A stretch of 64,000 nucleotides of DNA, taken from assembly GCF_026745355.1 (NCBI RefSeq), contig NC_079206.1, positions 5,973,044-6,037,043 of the forward strand, read 5' to 3'. The notes under the pieces were generated by a model that was not told the DNA's origin, ran no database searches, and worked only from the letters and a program-made list of their open reading frames with translations. Positions 21,131 to 33,966 of this stretch are shown here, one piece after another. How positions within the stretch are numbered: the stretch's first letter is position 1; every line of letters starts with the position of its first letter. Origin of the DNA: Beta vulgaris subsp. vulgaris (Eukaryota; Streptophyta; Magnoliopsida; Caryophyllales; Amaranthaceae). The position numbers were made by a program, and so were the translations under genes.

Positions 21131-24100
21131 AGATATAAATTATTGCTTAAACTGGAAATTAGTTGTAAATTTTTGCATTAATCTATGTAATAAATGATCA
21201 GTTAATGCTTATTTTTTTTTTTTTTTTAGCTTCTTATATACTAACAAAAATAAGTAAAAATAAAGTGGTGTTGTTGACACACTAATAAAATAAAGAATAT
21301 TAAGGTCTAATAAGAAATAATAATGTCTAATAAATTCATATAATTTCAGCTAAATTCAGATAAGCATGAATAAGCTGAAAAGAATGAATCGGATCGAAGA
21401 AATTGACAAAAGGTTGTTCTTTTATGTTGGTTAATTTATTCCATGTAAGTAAAAATAAAATAAAATAAAAGTAAAACAAAGGGTGTCAAGATTATTAAAG
21501 AATTATTCAAAATAACCTAATACTTCATCTACCTTAAAAATTAACTATAATACAGTTTGACTCCTCTATGAAAGTAATTTTAGAGATAAGAGTGACTAGT
21601 ACTACTGTTTACTTTCCAACCTTCCAGGAATATAAATTTTATTATCTGTGAATCTGTCATGGTTGGAAAAAGAAAAAAAAAAAGGGATAGACAGACAGAG
21701 AGAGAGAAAGATTGTAAGAAATCATACGAAAATTATTGGCCATTCACGCATCATTACCATTATAGCGTTTTTATTAATTTGATGCGCTCTCCTGGAATCC
21801 GGTATCTTGGTCAACTTGGGTTGAAGCTATAATCGAGGGCTAATGTAAACAAATAAAAAATACTACTCCTACTAAATAATAATTATACACTCAAAGAAAT
21901 AATAGATAGAAGTCTAAAAAGCCAATTATGAATTATAGACTAATGCACGTTTAACTTTTGAGCACCTAAAAAAAATTTATAATTTCACTCTATTATTAAT
22001 TCTGAATTTTTAAATTTAATGTTAAAATTGTCAATCTTTTGTTACTGTGACCAAATTATTTACAATCCTTTTTATTTTATGAGAATAGATTATTTAACTA
22101 ACGATCTAATATATAATTCGTATTTTTAAATAAATAATCTTTTAGATAGTTATAATTCAACTTTAAACACTACACTAATTATTTTTTGTGTTAAAGGAGT
22201 TACATCTGATGTTGGATCATAAATATGTGTCACACATCTTTATTTTTTTTTGTTTTGAGGGGGAATACACTTCATCTTGTTAGGCATATTCTTTTTTAAG
22301 AATTCATATCAATGGAAAACTTTAAAATTTTAATATATTAAATTTACTTTACATGAATAGATAATCTATGTTAAGAAGCCACAGGTTACAGAATTGATCT
22401 ATTATTAATATTAGCTTTCACCATACAAAAGTAGTAACTTTTCTTCAAAAGCTTTTTATCCTGTTGAATTTTGTGACCTTGGTATATGATGTCCTTTAAA
22501 AATCGACTCATATTTTCTAACAAATAGATTTAATTTGTATGCTTTATCTTTAGCTAAAGTGACAATCAACTTCCCTCAAATTCTGATTTCTGCATCCTAC
22601 TCAATCTAATCCATGTCTAGTAGTATTTGAAACCAAAATTTAGAAGAAATACATACTCTCAATGCTTGTTTACAGGGTTTTTTTTATCGTACGTTGCTTT
22701 AACTTTTAAAAGGGGAATTATAAATTAGCAAATGAGCAGATTTTAGTCTTAGATGTACCATGCACATGGTATATTCGAGTGTATGATTAATGAACTCTGA
22801 GCCAAATTCTAGCGATATTGACATTATTAATTTCTTTTAATTTTAATATATAATACTACTAATAATGAACATGCATATTTTTACACAAATTTTAGTATGA
22901 GACAGGTGTATAGTAATTTATTGTACAATAAAGATAACTCCTACCTTAAATGAATGACTTATAGATTGACCCAATTAAAGTAAAAAAAATTATTCGTCAA
23001 ATGAAGGTAATTATCTCTTTCATAATTACATAAAAGTGATTCATTTAAAGTTAAAAGTTAATACTCTTTCTTTAAATAAGTGACCCATCTTAATTTGAAA
23101 AGTGACTCATGTTAATTTAAAGTAATCCAATTTAACATAAAACAAATTGATCTAGTAATAAATTTATTATACACACGATACACATAAAACTGGTTATTAT
23201 TATTGTTAGGACTTTGTAGAAAAGAAATGTTCAAAGAACTCATCAAAAAAGTTTTGTGAAAAGCAACAACCATACCTAAAACCTTCCAATGCTTATCCAA
23301 TTAAGATGTATACATGCACATATCCATATGCATGTTTGATGTGGGGGGCAAAGTCTATGACCTTCATTTGAGGAGGTGTATACATACTACATAGTATGAT
23401 ATTGTCAAAATCAAAATAGTTGAGGATAAGATTGGCTAAAATGAAAGAAATGGGTCCCCACCATGAAGGGAAATAAGCCAGATTTAAAGGAGAGCCCGAC
23501 AAAGAGCATCTTTATGCATGGGTGTTTGATATATTCATGACCTTTCCTCTTTTGAAGTCAAGCTTTAAGTCATTTTTTTTCCCTTATTATGCAAAATAAA
23601 AAATTAGAAGACTCTCACAATTTCAGTGCCCTAAACAAATTGGATTGAGATAATTAAGCCCTGTATTTTTGGATTTAGTAAAAAAAAATTATATGGACTT
23701 GATCTATATTAAATTAGTGTGGACCTAATGCTAATTTATGTGATTTATGAAAAAAAGTCACTATATAAAAAAATATAAATATAAAAGATGAGTAGATATA
23801 GATTGTGAAGTTTGACTATATGAAAAAAAGTTACTATGTAACAAAGTGAAAATTTCATCACAATAAACTAATGTGAGAAAGAGTAATTATATTAAAAAAA
23901 CAGTCAATATGGCAGATATTAACTGTATTGTACAATTTAAGATTTTGGACCACAATAATATTATTCCGGATCAGGTCCACGCAAGACTAACTCTTGGATT
24001 TATTTTAGTTAGTTTAGTCATTCAAATCGGTTAATTTCCGTTCAGTTCAGTTCAGATTCTCTCAGTTCAATTCATTTCATTTCACTTCAGTTTATATCAA

Positions 24101-24190
24101 TTCAAACGAACGAGGCCTTAATAGAGACAGAGAATCTGAAACAAAATATATATGACATGGTGTTGTGGCAGATTTTGTTGCAAGAAGTAG
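21131..24190. other. Intergenic AT-rich DNA, no gene recognised
   Basis: About 3 kb of AT-rich sequence. A degenerate TTCAGTTCAG patch (24034-24110) ending GAGGCC-TTA resembles the right part of the microsatellite-bearing MITEs listed below. No conserved protein fragment was seen. Confidence 0.5.
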
Positions 24191-24230
24191 CTAAACTAGA
24201 ACTAGTAGTGTTGATTGCTGGCCTGAGTGA

Positions 24231-24440
24231 GTGGTGTTGAAGTGCGGTTCGAAGGGTTGTTTGCTTTGTTCACGCACACACACTGTCACTGAGCTTTTGT
24301 CAGCGCAACTCACGCGTCTTTCTCTCATCTCATTTCTCTCCTCGTGCTCTTGCTGCTGCATGCTGTCTTTGCCTGTTGCTTCCCCTCTGCTTGGGTTTCC
24401 AATACAACTTCCCCCCCTCCCTCCTATTCAGTATTCAGTA
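24231..24440 (+). other. C/T-rich stretch with an open frame of unknown meaning
   Basis: A frame continues to 24623 but starts only at GTG/TTG codons, has no recognisable domain, and is dominated by a pyrimidine-rich segment (TTTCTCTCATCTCATTTCTC and similar). It could be part of an untranslated exon of an unknown transcript. I do not call it a gene. Confidence 0.25.
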
Positions 24441-24990
24441 TTCCCTTCTATCAATATGCGGTCAAACTATGCCTCGCACTTCTACATTACCCTAGCTAAT
24501 TGTTGCACCATTTCAACCAATTATAAAATGATATACTGTTTTATCAGTCTTATGCATATTATCGTAACGATCTTCTTATATAAAAGACTTGCTATCCAAT
24601 TAACAAATCGGATTTCAATTTAAAAAGACTACATATAACGTAATAATCCCTGTGGTTCATAATTTTGAATAATCATAAAGTTGACATATTATCGATTAAC
24701 TCAAAATTGGTTTGCATAATAATGATAGTTTTCTAGGGTTGAGCGATCAATAACGATGTAGTAAAATTCAACTTAATTTTCACTCATATGATTTATAGGC
24801 CGGGGTAGCTTGATATTGGATACATGATCTAATTATTCTAATTGAGGAAGTTTCTAACCAATATATATGAGATTGAATAGATCGAATTAACTGAACCCAC
24901 GACACATTATTAAAATTCGAATTTCGACAAATCGTGTTGCTTTTTTGTTCTTTGTCAAAATGATTTTAGTAAAAACCAAAATTGATCTAT

Positions 24991-25040
24991 ATATTGTTCC
25001 TTCTTTTTTTTTTTTGATAATCATCTTAATATTGTTCCTT
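24991..25040. repeat. Truncated poly(T) retroposon scrap with 12-bp target duplication
   Basis: ATATTGTTCCTT at 24991-25002 is repeated at 25029-25040. The 26 bp between consists of a T run followed by GATAATCATCTTA. This fits a minus-strand insertion of a poly(A)-tailed retroposon truncated almost to its tail. Confidence 0.7.
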
Positions 25041-25383
25041 GCCAATATATATCGTTTTGAGCCAAAGAAAGCTATGGACAACTACATCAAGGTATATACT
25101 ACCACGGTTGAATATATAGTATGCCTTGTGAATCATAATGAGGACAAAACCCATCATTCAATTTAGATACAATGCGAAAAGGCAAAACTTTAACTTACTG
25201 CCAACCTTACAAATTGAAAGGTTTCAATTCAATCATTAGCCAACCCTCATAATTCTTCACTCTTTTAAAGTTCACATTCATGCAATGGCAATTTTAGCAG
25301 AGTGTTGACACCATTGACTACTAGAGGTAGTTCTCTTATATGCCATTTGATCCATTTGTATTAGTGTAATAGAGTGGCATTTC

Positions 25384-25745
25384 GGCTCCGTTTGATAGGG
25401 TGTAAAACGATTTCAGTGTAAATATGATTTTCATGGAAAACAATTCACAATGTAAAACACAATTCTAAAATTAGTTTTCCGTTGTTTGTTTCCATGTAAG
25501 AAAAATGATGAAATAAAAGGAAAATAAAAGGAAATGTAAGGAAGTAGTGAGAACAGTGTACAAGAGAGTTAAGGAAAACAGTTTTTCCTTCATTTTGAAG
25601 GGAAAATGATTTTCCATCATTGTGAGAGTAATTTTACCCCAAGAGAATATTGTTTTACACTCTTTTGCCAACCAAATAATATACAATTGAAAATAAAGGA
25701 TAACAGTTTTCCAGAAAAACGTTTCACACACTACCAAACGGAGCC
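25384..25745. mobile_element. Tourist-like MITE
   Basis: The ends GGCTCCGTTTGATAGGGTGT and, on the minus strand, GGCTCCGTTTGGTAGTGTGT are inverted repeats. Flanks are TTC (left) and TTA (right), close to the TWA target typical of PIF/Harbinger-derived Tourist elements. Confidence 0.75.
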
Positions 25746-26207
25746 TTAAGGATCTTAGCTGAGGTCTAGTTGCTTAAATAAGGCAAAAAAAATGAGGGAT
25801 AAAAAGTGGAAGCACATCCAACCTAATGGTAAATTGTGGAAAAAAAAGGACTTAGCTTTTTCGACTTCCAATATTTTAAAGATATTTTTTGTTATCAGAT
25901 ATTTTTAGAAACTTATTATGTAACTATGTTTTAAATAGCCTATTTGGTTTTGTTGACCTATATTTTCTGTATTGTATATCAATATAGTACATATGCGTTG
26001 AATTATTTTTCTATATATTCTAAAATTAATAATGTTGTAAGGGCATCTGGGCATATATCAACCTATGTTCAATAGGACTTGATTTATTATATAATTAAGG
26101 AAATAATGCAATATAACTTAGTTTTTAAGTGAGGAAATAAGTTTTTTTTCATAAGAAGCTTATTAAGTATTATGTTTCTATAAGCAAAAATTATAGTCAA
26201 GAATATA

Positions 26208-26298
26208 CTTCCTCCTTTTCATAATAAGTGAAACACTTCTCTACTTTATATGAGAGCTTTTTTAGAGAAGTGTTTCACTTATTATAAAACGGAGGAAG
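26208..26298. mobile_element. Small Stowaway-like MITE, near-perfect hairpin
   Basis: 91 bp with arms of about 35 bp beginning CTTCCTCCTTTTCATAATAA and pairing with the other end, loop about 21 bp, TA on both sides (26206-26207, 26299-26300). Confidence 0.85.
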
Positions 26299-26306
26299 TA
26301 TATATA

Positions 26307-26515
26307 CTTCCTCCGTTTCTTTTTACTCGCTACACTTCTCATTTCACGGATTCCTAGGCAATTTTTGGAGAAGAGAGAGGTAGAGAGTAAAAAGAAAAGG
26401 GACCCATGTGGGAGGAGAGAGATAAAGAGAGTTTATTGCCCAAAAAAGAAGTGTAGCAAGTAATGTGAAACTTCCTATAATGAAAAGTGTAGCGAGTAAA
26501 AAGAAACGGATGAAG
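26307..26515. mobile_element. Second Stowaway-like MITE next to the first
   Basis: Ends CTTCCTCCGTTTCTTTTTAC and, from the minus strand, CTTCATCCGTTTCTTTTTAC, with TA on each side. It begins only 8 bp after the neighbouring element. Confidence 0.85.
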
Positions 26516-27231
26516 TATTTTTTCTCTTATACTTGTGACTGTATGTCTGTATCAACATCAAAATACTTGGTAAAGCTACCAAACTCGAACCTAATTTGGC
26601 TAAAATGTATACCATTCCCCAAGAAAAGAAAAGATGATTTCTTACGCCGTACGTTACATAGAAGGTAAGTTATAGGAAGCTTGGTACTTGAGTCTTCAAT
26701 TTCATCAATTTTCCCAAGTCATATTATACACACTTACGTATTCATCTAAGAAACTTGGCTTAGTTTGACATGTCAATGCACTATGCAGCTGCTAATAATA
26801 TCTTGAAAGTACTACGGCCAAGTACAAACGAAAAGGATTATTTTTAGGAGTCAAAACAAAACTCAAGCGCAAGAATTCACACATGGCAACATACACAGTG
26901 ACTTTGATTTGTTGGTACCTTTTTTCATGATACGATGTTTGATTTGATGTCTTTATACCTATTATAAACTCAAACTTATAAATCTTTGACTAATGACTTC
27001 CCCTAAAAAAAGACTACTGATTAATAGCAAGTAACAACAAATCTTTCCTCATAGATAAGTTCTTGATAATAGTCCATTTAAACAATATATATTGTCTAAA
27101 ATATTTCTTGGCAATATTGTCAATTAATAAGTTTAGAATTGATAAAAAAAAAATTAGATTAATCTAGATAGAAAATTCAAATCAAATAATTAGATCATCT
27201 TAATACATAAATTTAATTTGTCAATTAGTTA

Positions 27232-27337
27232 GGGTATGTTCTCCCCAATTTATTTTCAGTTCATGAACTGTTCAGTTCAGCTCCAATCAACTCAATTCAG
27301 TTCAGTTCAGTTGTTTTATGCCGAAAAGAACAGGTCT
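27232..27337. mobile_element. Tourist-like MITE with CAGTT repeats (106 bp)
   Basis: Starts GGGTATGTTCTCCCC and ends GAAAAGAACAGGTCT, flanked by TTA on both sides (27229-27231, 27338-27340). The interior is made of TTCAGTTCAG-type repeats. Confidence 0.75.
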
Positions 27338-27931
27338 TTAGTATCAATTTTTTTTGATATTATAGTGAAAAAGGGACCAGAGTAAATGATGTAAGAGAGA
27401 ATCGATTCGATTTCAAGTATGAGAAAAACCTTTTAAGACTAATCAACTATAGAAGATTTTCCCGTCAAGAAAATAAAATAGCTACCGAATATCGATAGGA
27501 TTTACCAAAGTTTAATATCGATAGTTTCCTTTCACATAAAAATATCGGTAGGATTAAGCAGCAGTTTAACTATAATTACCCATAATTTGACTCATGTTTT
27601 GGCTAATATGATTTGGTTACAGGTTAGCAATGGAAAACGATAAGATCAATAGAAATCATAAAACAAGAATCAATCAGGTGACAAGTATTTGGATGTAGGT
27701 GCGGGTCCCATTTTAACTTGTCGTTGGCATACAGACATCAGACTTGCAAGTGGGCTCCGTCTGCGTTCTCATTAGCCGTCTCGCGGGCCCCACCTCCTCC
27801 TCCTTCCCAGCACTAGAACTTTTGAATTTTTTTTGAAACAGAAACTCGATTTTCTTCGGCATAAGAGTCAAAATTTGAACATTAGACATACAAAGTATAA
27901 TTGTTTTTAGTTGCAAAATTTGATTGTTTTA

Positions 27932-28616
27932 GGACCTGTTCTCTTCGGCATAAAACAGTTGAACTGAACTGAACTTGTTGGAGCTGAACTGAACTGAACT
28001 GGACTGGATTGAATTGAATTGAATGTAATAAATATATAAATAATATTTTAAACAATAATAATATGAATATTAAATAATAATTATAATGAAAAGTAATAAT
28101 AATGAATAGTAATAATAGTATTTTGGATATTTTTAAATGATAGTTATAAATAAATAATATTAATAATCATAAATTAATAATAATAATTAATGATAATAAT
28201 GATAATTAATAATTATTATTTATATTATTTGTATTAATATATTAATACTTGATGATGATATATAATAACAATAATATCTAAGAAGTAAATTAATATTACT
28301 ATTTTAATAATTAGATTTAATAATATAAAAATATTTAGTAATAAAAATAATGATTGGGTTATAATAAAAAAAATAATATATAGAAACAACAATAATAATA
28401 TAATACTTAATAGTAATGATATATATTTAAATAATTTTAATAATAATAATAATAATAAGAGTAATTAGTAAAATAAATTATACCAATATAATAATAATAT
28501 TTAACAAAATGGTTATAAAAGAATCGAGCTGAACTGAACTAAAGTAAACTAAACTGAACTGATGGGAGCTGAACTCAACTGAACTGAACTGAAAATAAGT
28601 TGGGGAGAACAGGCCC
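27932..28616. mobile_element. Tourist-like MITE with CAGTT repeats and AT-rich core (685 bp)
   Basis: Starts GGACCTGTTCTCTTCGGC and ends GGGGAGAACAGGCCC, with TTA at 27929-27931 and 28617-28619. GAACTGAACTGAACTG runs lie near both ends and an ATA/AAT-rich core lies between. It is the inverse orientation of the copies at 31087 and 38937. Confidence 0.85.
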
Positions 28617-28960
28617 TTAGTTTCTGTCACTTAAGTCTCTCACCATTTTTTTTGTTTTTTTTTTTTACTTTCCAAAGTTAAATTCTATGAACAAAATTTT
28701 TTTATGGAATTTATTTATGATTTCTAATATTATAATTTTTTAGTTGATTTTTGAATTAAGTACAATACTTCATAAATTGTAAAGAAAGTGGACACTTTGA
28801 TTTCAAGTCAATTTTTTCATAGGTTGTAGTTTGTAAATGAATTTTTAAGTTTTTATAAAGTTTCCTCATTTTAGTGATTTGCATAACGTAAATTATGCAA
28901 TTTTATGATTTTAGTTGACTTGTGAGCGATTGTTATAATTATATTTTTGGTATTTTTGTT

Positions 28961-29073
28961 TGAAGCCCCCTTTGATTTATAAGTGAATTTGTAATTTAGA
29001 ATGGGAAGGGGGGCAAAATAGGCATTTCAAAAGAGTGACACCATTGCTCCCCCCTTCCCTTATATAATAGAGA
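28961..29073 (-). mobile_element. Helitron 5' end
   Basis: On the minus strand the sequence starts TCTCTATTATATAAGGGAAG right after an A, and shares GGTGTCACTCTTTTGAA-type sequence with the start of the complete Helitron at 49922. The element would run leftward. No 3' hairpin/CTAG end was found, so it is probably truncated. Confidence 0.6.
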
Positions 29074-29286
29074 TGTGTATACTCTCTCCACTTTTATTTG
29101 AAGTACGGAGGAGGAGAGTTCGGTCCACATACAAGCTCAAAGGAGGTTCCATAATAAAACCAATTGGCAATAGTATGAGTGGCTCCTCTAGCTTATATTG
29201 TAGGACTTTCTCTCCTCTTTCTCCAATGTAGGACAACTCACATGTGCATAAAATACATGGGGTTCAACACCATACACAACAATGTA

Positions 29287-29287
29287 G

Positions 29288-29333
<46 letters not shown>
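29287..29333. repeat. (AT)n microsatellite
   Basis: More than twenty AT dinucleotides in a row. Open frames over it are artefacts. Confidence 0.95.
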
Positions 29334-29338
<5 letters not shown>

Positions 29339-29939
29339 GAGGTAGTAATTCAATTCTCGTTCTAATCCTTTACCTTCTCGAAACGAGAAATAAAAAGAGG
29401 AGTTCATATGATAAATAGCGAGATAGACACAACGCACTATCAAATTTAATAGTGTTGTAAATAATTGAAAATGAAATAAAAAAATTATTGCAAGTAAAAG
29501 TAAATGGAGAAAAATACATATACATATGTATATAGGCATATATCAACTAAAAAGAGGTGGAGGATTACTATTCATCAACAACTAAAACAATACACTTTAT
29601 TTTCCCACTTTTAAACTTTTCATTTGGAGCCAATTTTATTATATTTTTCAATGCACTACTTTGATCAAAATAATACAAATTTTGAACTGTTCTCCTAAAA
29701 TAATACAACCTTTGAAATATATTTTGATAATATAGACTTTATATAAACTTTTTCTAGAGTAAACAAAACTGCAAGCAACTTGATGAACAGGTAGATCGGG
29801 ATACATGTCACCATTTCCTTAGTTGGTTTTCTAATTAATTTTAGTAAAAAAAATAATTTTTTTTTCTTTTTCTCTATTAGTCCCCCCCCCCCCAACAAAC
29901 AACACACAACCACAACATCTTCGCCAGAAGAGTCAATTT

Positions 29940-30335
29940 CGTCGCTGGGACGGGGTTTCGTGGCTTGGGGAAGGGAGCAGGGGTGGTTTTGGAGGTGGGG
30001 ATAAAGTTAGGAGGTAGTTTCAGGGGTGCTTTCCTGGTCAGGAGGGTGGTTTTAGGGTGAAGGGTATGTAGGGTGGTTTCATGGGTGGAGGGGTGGTTTA
30101 GTGGCTGGGAGGGTGGTTTTGGGGTAGGTTTCACGATTGAAAGAGGGCTTTTCGGGGTGGGTTTCACAATTGAGAATGGTGTTTTCGTTGGTGGGGGAAG
30201 GGCATGAGGGTGCTTTCGTGGTTGGGAAGGTAGTTTCAAGATGAGTTCGTGGTTGGGAGGGTGGTTTTGGGGGATGGGTGGGTAGTTTCATTGGTGGGGG
30301 AGGGGTTGGGGATGGTTTCGTGGTGGAAGGAGAGA
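29940..30335 (+). repeat. G-rich degenerate minisatellite
   Basis: Irregular repeats of GGGTGGTTT, GTGGTTGGGAGGGTGGTTTT and similar, with G on the plus strand. Minus-strand frames rich in Pro/Thr/Lys look like an extensin-type protein but follow the repeat, lack a signal peptide and shift register. A poly(C) run (29882-29893) precedes it. Confidence 0.7.
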
Positions 30336-31086
30336 AGGAGAAAAAAGATTTTAGTTATTCAAATATATTATTTTATCTTTTTTGCGGTTTCAAGTTATGT
30401 ACACCAACTCTAGGAAAAGTTGGCATAAAGTTTAAATTGATAAATAAATAATCTAAAGGTTGTAATATTGTAGGCATGTTTATATTTGCCTACGCGGGAC
30501 GAATATGTATTTGACAACCTCATTGTAAAGATTTTTGTTTTGTAATACGGTATGAAAAAAAAGAAGTTGCAACAAGTCTTTAAAGGAAGACTCATAAACC
30601 TAATTGGATATTGAGAAATCTTAGCTAGGGACAACTTAGGAACTTATCCAACATATATTTCTCCGTCATGACTCCATAATTGATCTTGAACCAAAGATTG
30701 AGTTCCGGAAGAGAGGTGCGAATATGATCAGGAATCAAATTCTCCTGTTGATGGACTCAACTTAATACGATTCATGCCTATATTTATTCAGTTAAACAAC
30801 CACACAATATGTTCATGCAATATAAGAATTAGTCTATGTTGGTTCATTAAACACATAAAAGACTAATTTCTGGTGACATGTTATTATGCAATCAAATTAC
30901 AAAAAACTTAATAATTATTTAAATTCAACATAGATTACTTATTTAGGTCTTTGATTAGTAGAAATAAACATGCGCAATGATGAAAGAATTAAAACATATT
31001 AGCATGCATGTGAATAATATACTCTCTTTGTCCACAATATAGTTTTTAGTAAAGGTACTTATAGTTCAGGCCAAGGTATTGTCTAA

Positions 31087-31299
31087 TAACATGTTCTCCC
31101 CAAGTTATTTTCAGTTCAGTTCAATTCAGTTCAGCTCTGGACAATACTTTTACTCTCACATATCACTATTCATTTCATTTCAGTTCAATTCAATTCAGTT
31201 TAGCTCTGGACAATACGTTTACTCTCACGTATCACTATTCATTTCATTTCAGTTCAGTTCAATTCAGTTCAATTGTTTTATGCTGAAGAGAACAGGCCC
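31087..31299. mobile_element. Tourist-like MITE with CAGTT repeats (213 bp)
   Basis: The right end GAAGAGAACAGGCCC and the slightly decayed left end TAACATGTTCTCCCC are flanked by TAA (31084-31086, 31300-31302). Inside, a TTCAGTTCAG-containing block with AGCTCTGGACAATAC is present twice. Confidence 0.75.
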
Positions 31300-31453
31300 T
31301 AAAAGTGGCTCGTTATATGCTAAGAGATCGAGATGGAAGAAATTTTGGGCCAAATTTTCGTCTACAAATCCGGTAAATTAGGGTTATGTTAGTTCAGGTT
31401 TAAGCTTATATTAGACTAAAATCTCCATTTTGGGCATAAAATCACTCCTATTT

Positions 31454-32078
31454 CCTTTGATTGGGAAGGTGGACGACCGAGTGTTATTATTTTTTTTCAT
31501 TGTTTTTAATAAGTGTGTGATATGGTATAAACGAGTATTATTTGTTTTCTCTTTTCACTTGTTTACTACTTTATTAAAAGAACACCTTCACTTTTTAAGG
31601 GATTAAATTGGAAGAATTCCCTAAGAATGAACTTTTTACCCACTTTTTAGGTATTTATTTATGTACAGGCGAAGTGTGAAAATATATTGAAAACCTAGTA
31701 TGTTATTAGATAAAACAATTTAGCTACATAAACAACTAGTCTTAGCACCCTATTACTTACCTCATCAATTTCATCATGTTATAGAGTCGAGTTACTCAAG
31801 ACTCGATTCAAAACTTATGAGATCCTTGAATTAATGACTCTTTACACACTAAAAAATTTCTCTTTTTTTCGCATTATAATCATATATTTTTCTTATTTGT
31901 TATCATTTTTGTTGGTTGATTAGTTGCAACAACAACATACATTTTTGAGTTTTGAGCATGTAACTTCTTTCTTTTTGTCCTCACTATAGCCTTACAATGG
32001 AGCTTTCACTATCTTTCTCTTCATGACATTGTTTCTCTAAACAACGTACTGCTTCTTGTTGCAACTCAATTCAACAAA
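31454..32078. repeat. Direct duplication upstream of the AHL gene, copy A
   Basis: Begins CCTTTGATTGGGAAGGTGGA and matches 32276-32896 throughout, sharing landmarks such as GACGACCGAGTGTTATT, AAAAGAACACCTTCACT, TGAACTTTTTACCCACTTT and CTTCTTGTTGCAACT. Differences are substitutions and short indels. It is non-coding. Confidence 0.85.
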
Positions 32079-32275
32079 TTAGGTTTATCTTAAAATCACT
32101 CCCAAATCCTTGACCTGATCCAAATTTCATGCCAACAATCAGCATAAACTTGGGCTTTCTTCTTGGGCTTAACCGAGTGAGGTCAAAAGAACCGGACACA
32201 TCATATATTATAAAAATTAATTTGAGTGGAGATATATAGTGAGATACAATTTTGTTGTAGATGAATTGTATGGGT

Positions 32276-32896
32276 CCTTTGATTGGGGAGGTTGACGACC
32301 GAGTGTTATTGTTGCTGTTGTTTCTTTGTTTTTAATAAATGTGCAATGTGGTATAAACGAGTATTATTTATTACATTTTACTTGTCTACTTCTTTACTAA
32401 AAGAACACCTTCACTAATTAAGGGATTGGAAGAATTTCCTAAGAATGAACTTTTTACCCACTTTCTAGGTACTTATTTAATTTATCTATGTACAATCGAA
32501 AATATATTGAAAACCTACTATGTTATTGAATAAAATAATTTAGCTACATAAACAATTAGTCTTAACACTCTATTACTTACCCTATCAATTTCATCATCTT
32601 ATATAATCGAACTACTCAAAACTTTATGAGATCCTCGAATTATACGTGGCTCTTTACACACTAAAAAAAATCTCTTTTATTTTTTCGCATTATACTCCTA
32701 TATTTTTCTTACTTGTTAGCACTTTTTTGGTTGATTAGTTGCAACAACATACATTTTTGAGTTTGAGCATGTAATTTCTTTCTTTTCTTCTCACTATAGT
32801 CATACAATAGCGCTTTCACTATCTCTCTTTATTTCATGATATTATTTCTCTAAACAACATACTGCGTGCTTCTTGTTGCAACTGATCAATTCAATG
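32276..32896. repeat. Direct duplication upstream of the AHL gene, copy B
   Basis: Second copy, same orientation, offset by about 822 bp and separated from copy A by about 200 bp of unrelated sequence. It ends about 1.07 kb before the AHL start codon. Confidence 0.85.
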
Positions 32897-33292
32897 AATA
32901 GAATATCATCTTAAAACGTAAATTTACTAAACTACATTCTTTCTCCATATCAACATATGTACATCATCACTGACTTTCACGCATATTAAATCACAACTAT
33001 AATCATTATTATTTATCACTATATATCAAAAAAAAAAAAACTCAAAAGTCGTTTGTAAATTCTATAGCATGGTCAAACTCTTTCCAAAAGAAAAGAAATG
33101 AAAAAGGAAATAATTCATAGATGCCAAAACAAAACCTACTACGAGGAATTGGTTGGGTAATAGTTTAGAAACTATTGGCCTATACTCTCCCATGATACGA
33201 CTGGCATATAGACAGAAATTTAGAGGGGGATGCGGAACACTTAAGGGGACCCATTCTTAGTTTTTATTCACCAACAAACCAACTCATCTACT

Positions 33293-33340
33293 CCATCTCT
33301 TTTCTTTCTTCTTCTTTCCTTCCTTCCTTCTTTCTTGATC
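33293..33340 (+). promoter_or_regulatory. CT-rich tract in the AHL promoter or leader
   Basis: A pyrimidine tract (CTCTTTTCTTTCTTCTTC and CCTTCCTTCCTTC) on the coding strand, followed at 33455-33463 by TATATATAT. CT-rich 'Y patches' are common around plant transcription starts. The actual start site cannot be read from sequence. Confidence 0.35.
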
Positions 33341-33966
33341 TAACCCTAACCCAAACTCTACCAAAATTCATATACACAAAACAATAACAAAGAAAGAAAA
33401 ATACTCAAACTTCTTCATCTTTCATTAATCTTCATTATCTCTTCAATTTACACTTATATATATCAATTATTAGAGAGCAAATCCAATTAATTTGTTGTTT
33501 TTTGGGTTTGAATCTATTGTTTATATATATTTATTCCTTTTTGTTAGCTTGCTTCAATTTCCAGCTGCAAAATTATGGTGTTTTTATTGATTCAATAAAC
33601 AAAAAAAAAAAAAAAACACCCTCCAAAGTCCAAAGTAGTATCAAGCTAGCAAGAAGCCAGCAAAAAGGTATAGAGAAATAAAAAGCTTACCAAAAAAGTC
33701 TTCTACTTGTTGATATACACCCGTTGTACTTCCACTAATCTAATTCCTTTCTGCTCCATTTGTTAGCCTTTACAAGTCCACTATGTTTGCTAATCACCCA
33801 ATTACCAAATCTTCTTCAGGCTAGCTATCTATCTAGTAGCTATATACTACCAATCTTGTTATTTGATTTGTAGTTTCATTATTAATCATTCTATTCCTAG
33901 TTAAGATTTGGGTTTTTTGTATCTTGTTTAATTAATTTGATCTAGGAGAAGTTGTGGTTGTTGTTG

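Noticed and set aside
24190..24440. Possible miR156-type precursor in the pyrimidine-rich stretch
   Set aside because: Neither the mature sequence nor its star could be found on either strand.
29877..30291. Pro/Thr/Lys-rich minus-strand frames resembling an extensin
   Set aside because: No signal peptide, no SPPPP repeats, shifting register, and degenerate G-rich DNA underneath.
33952..33966. Five extra N-terminal residues of the AHL frame
   Set aside because: They begin at TTG. The first ATG is at 33967.
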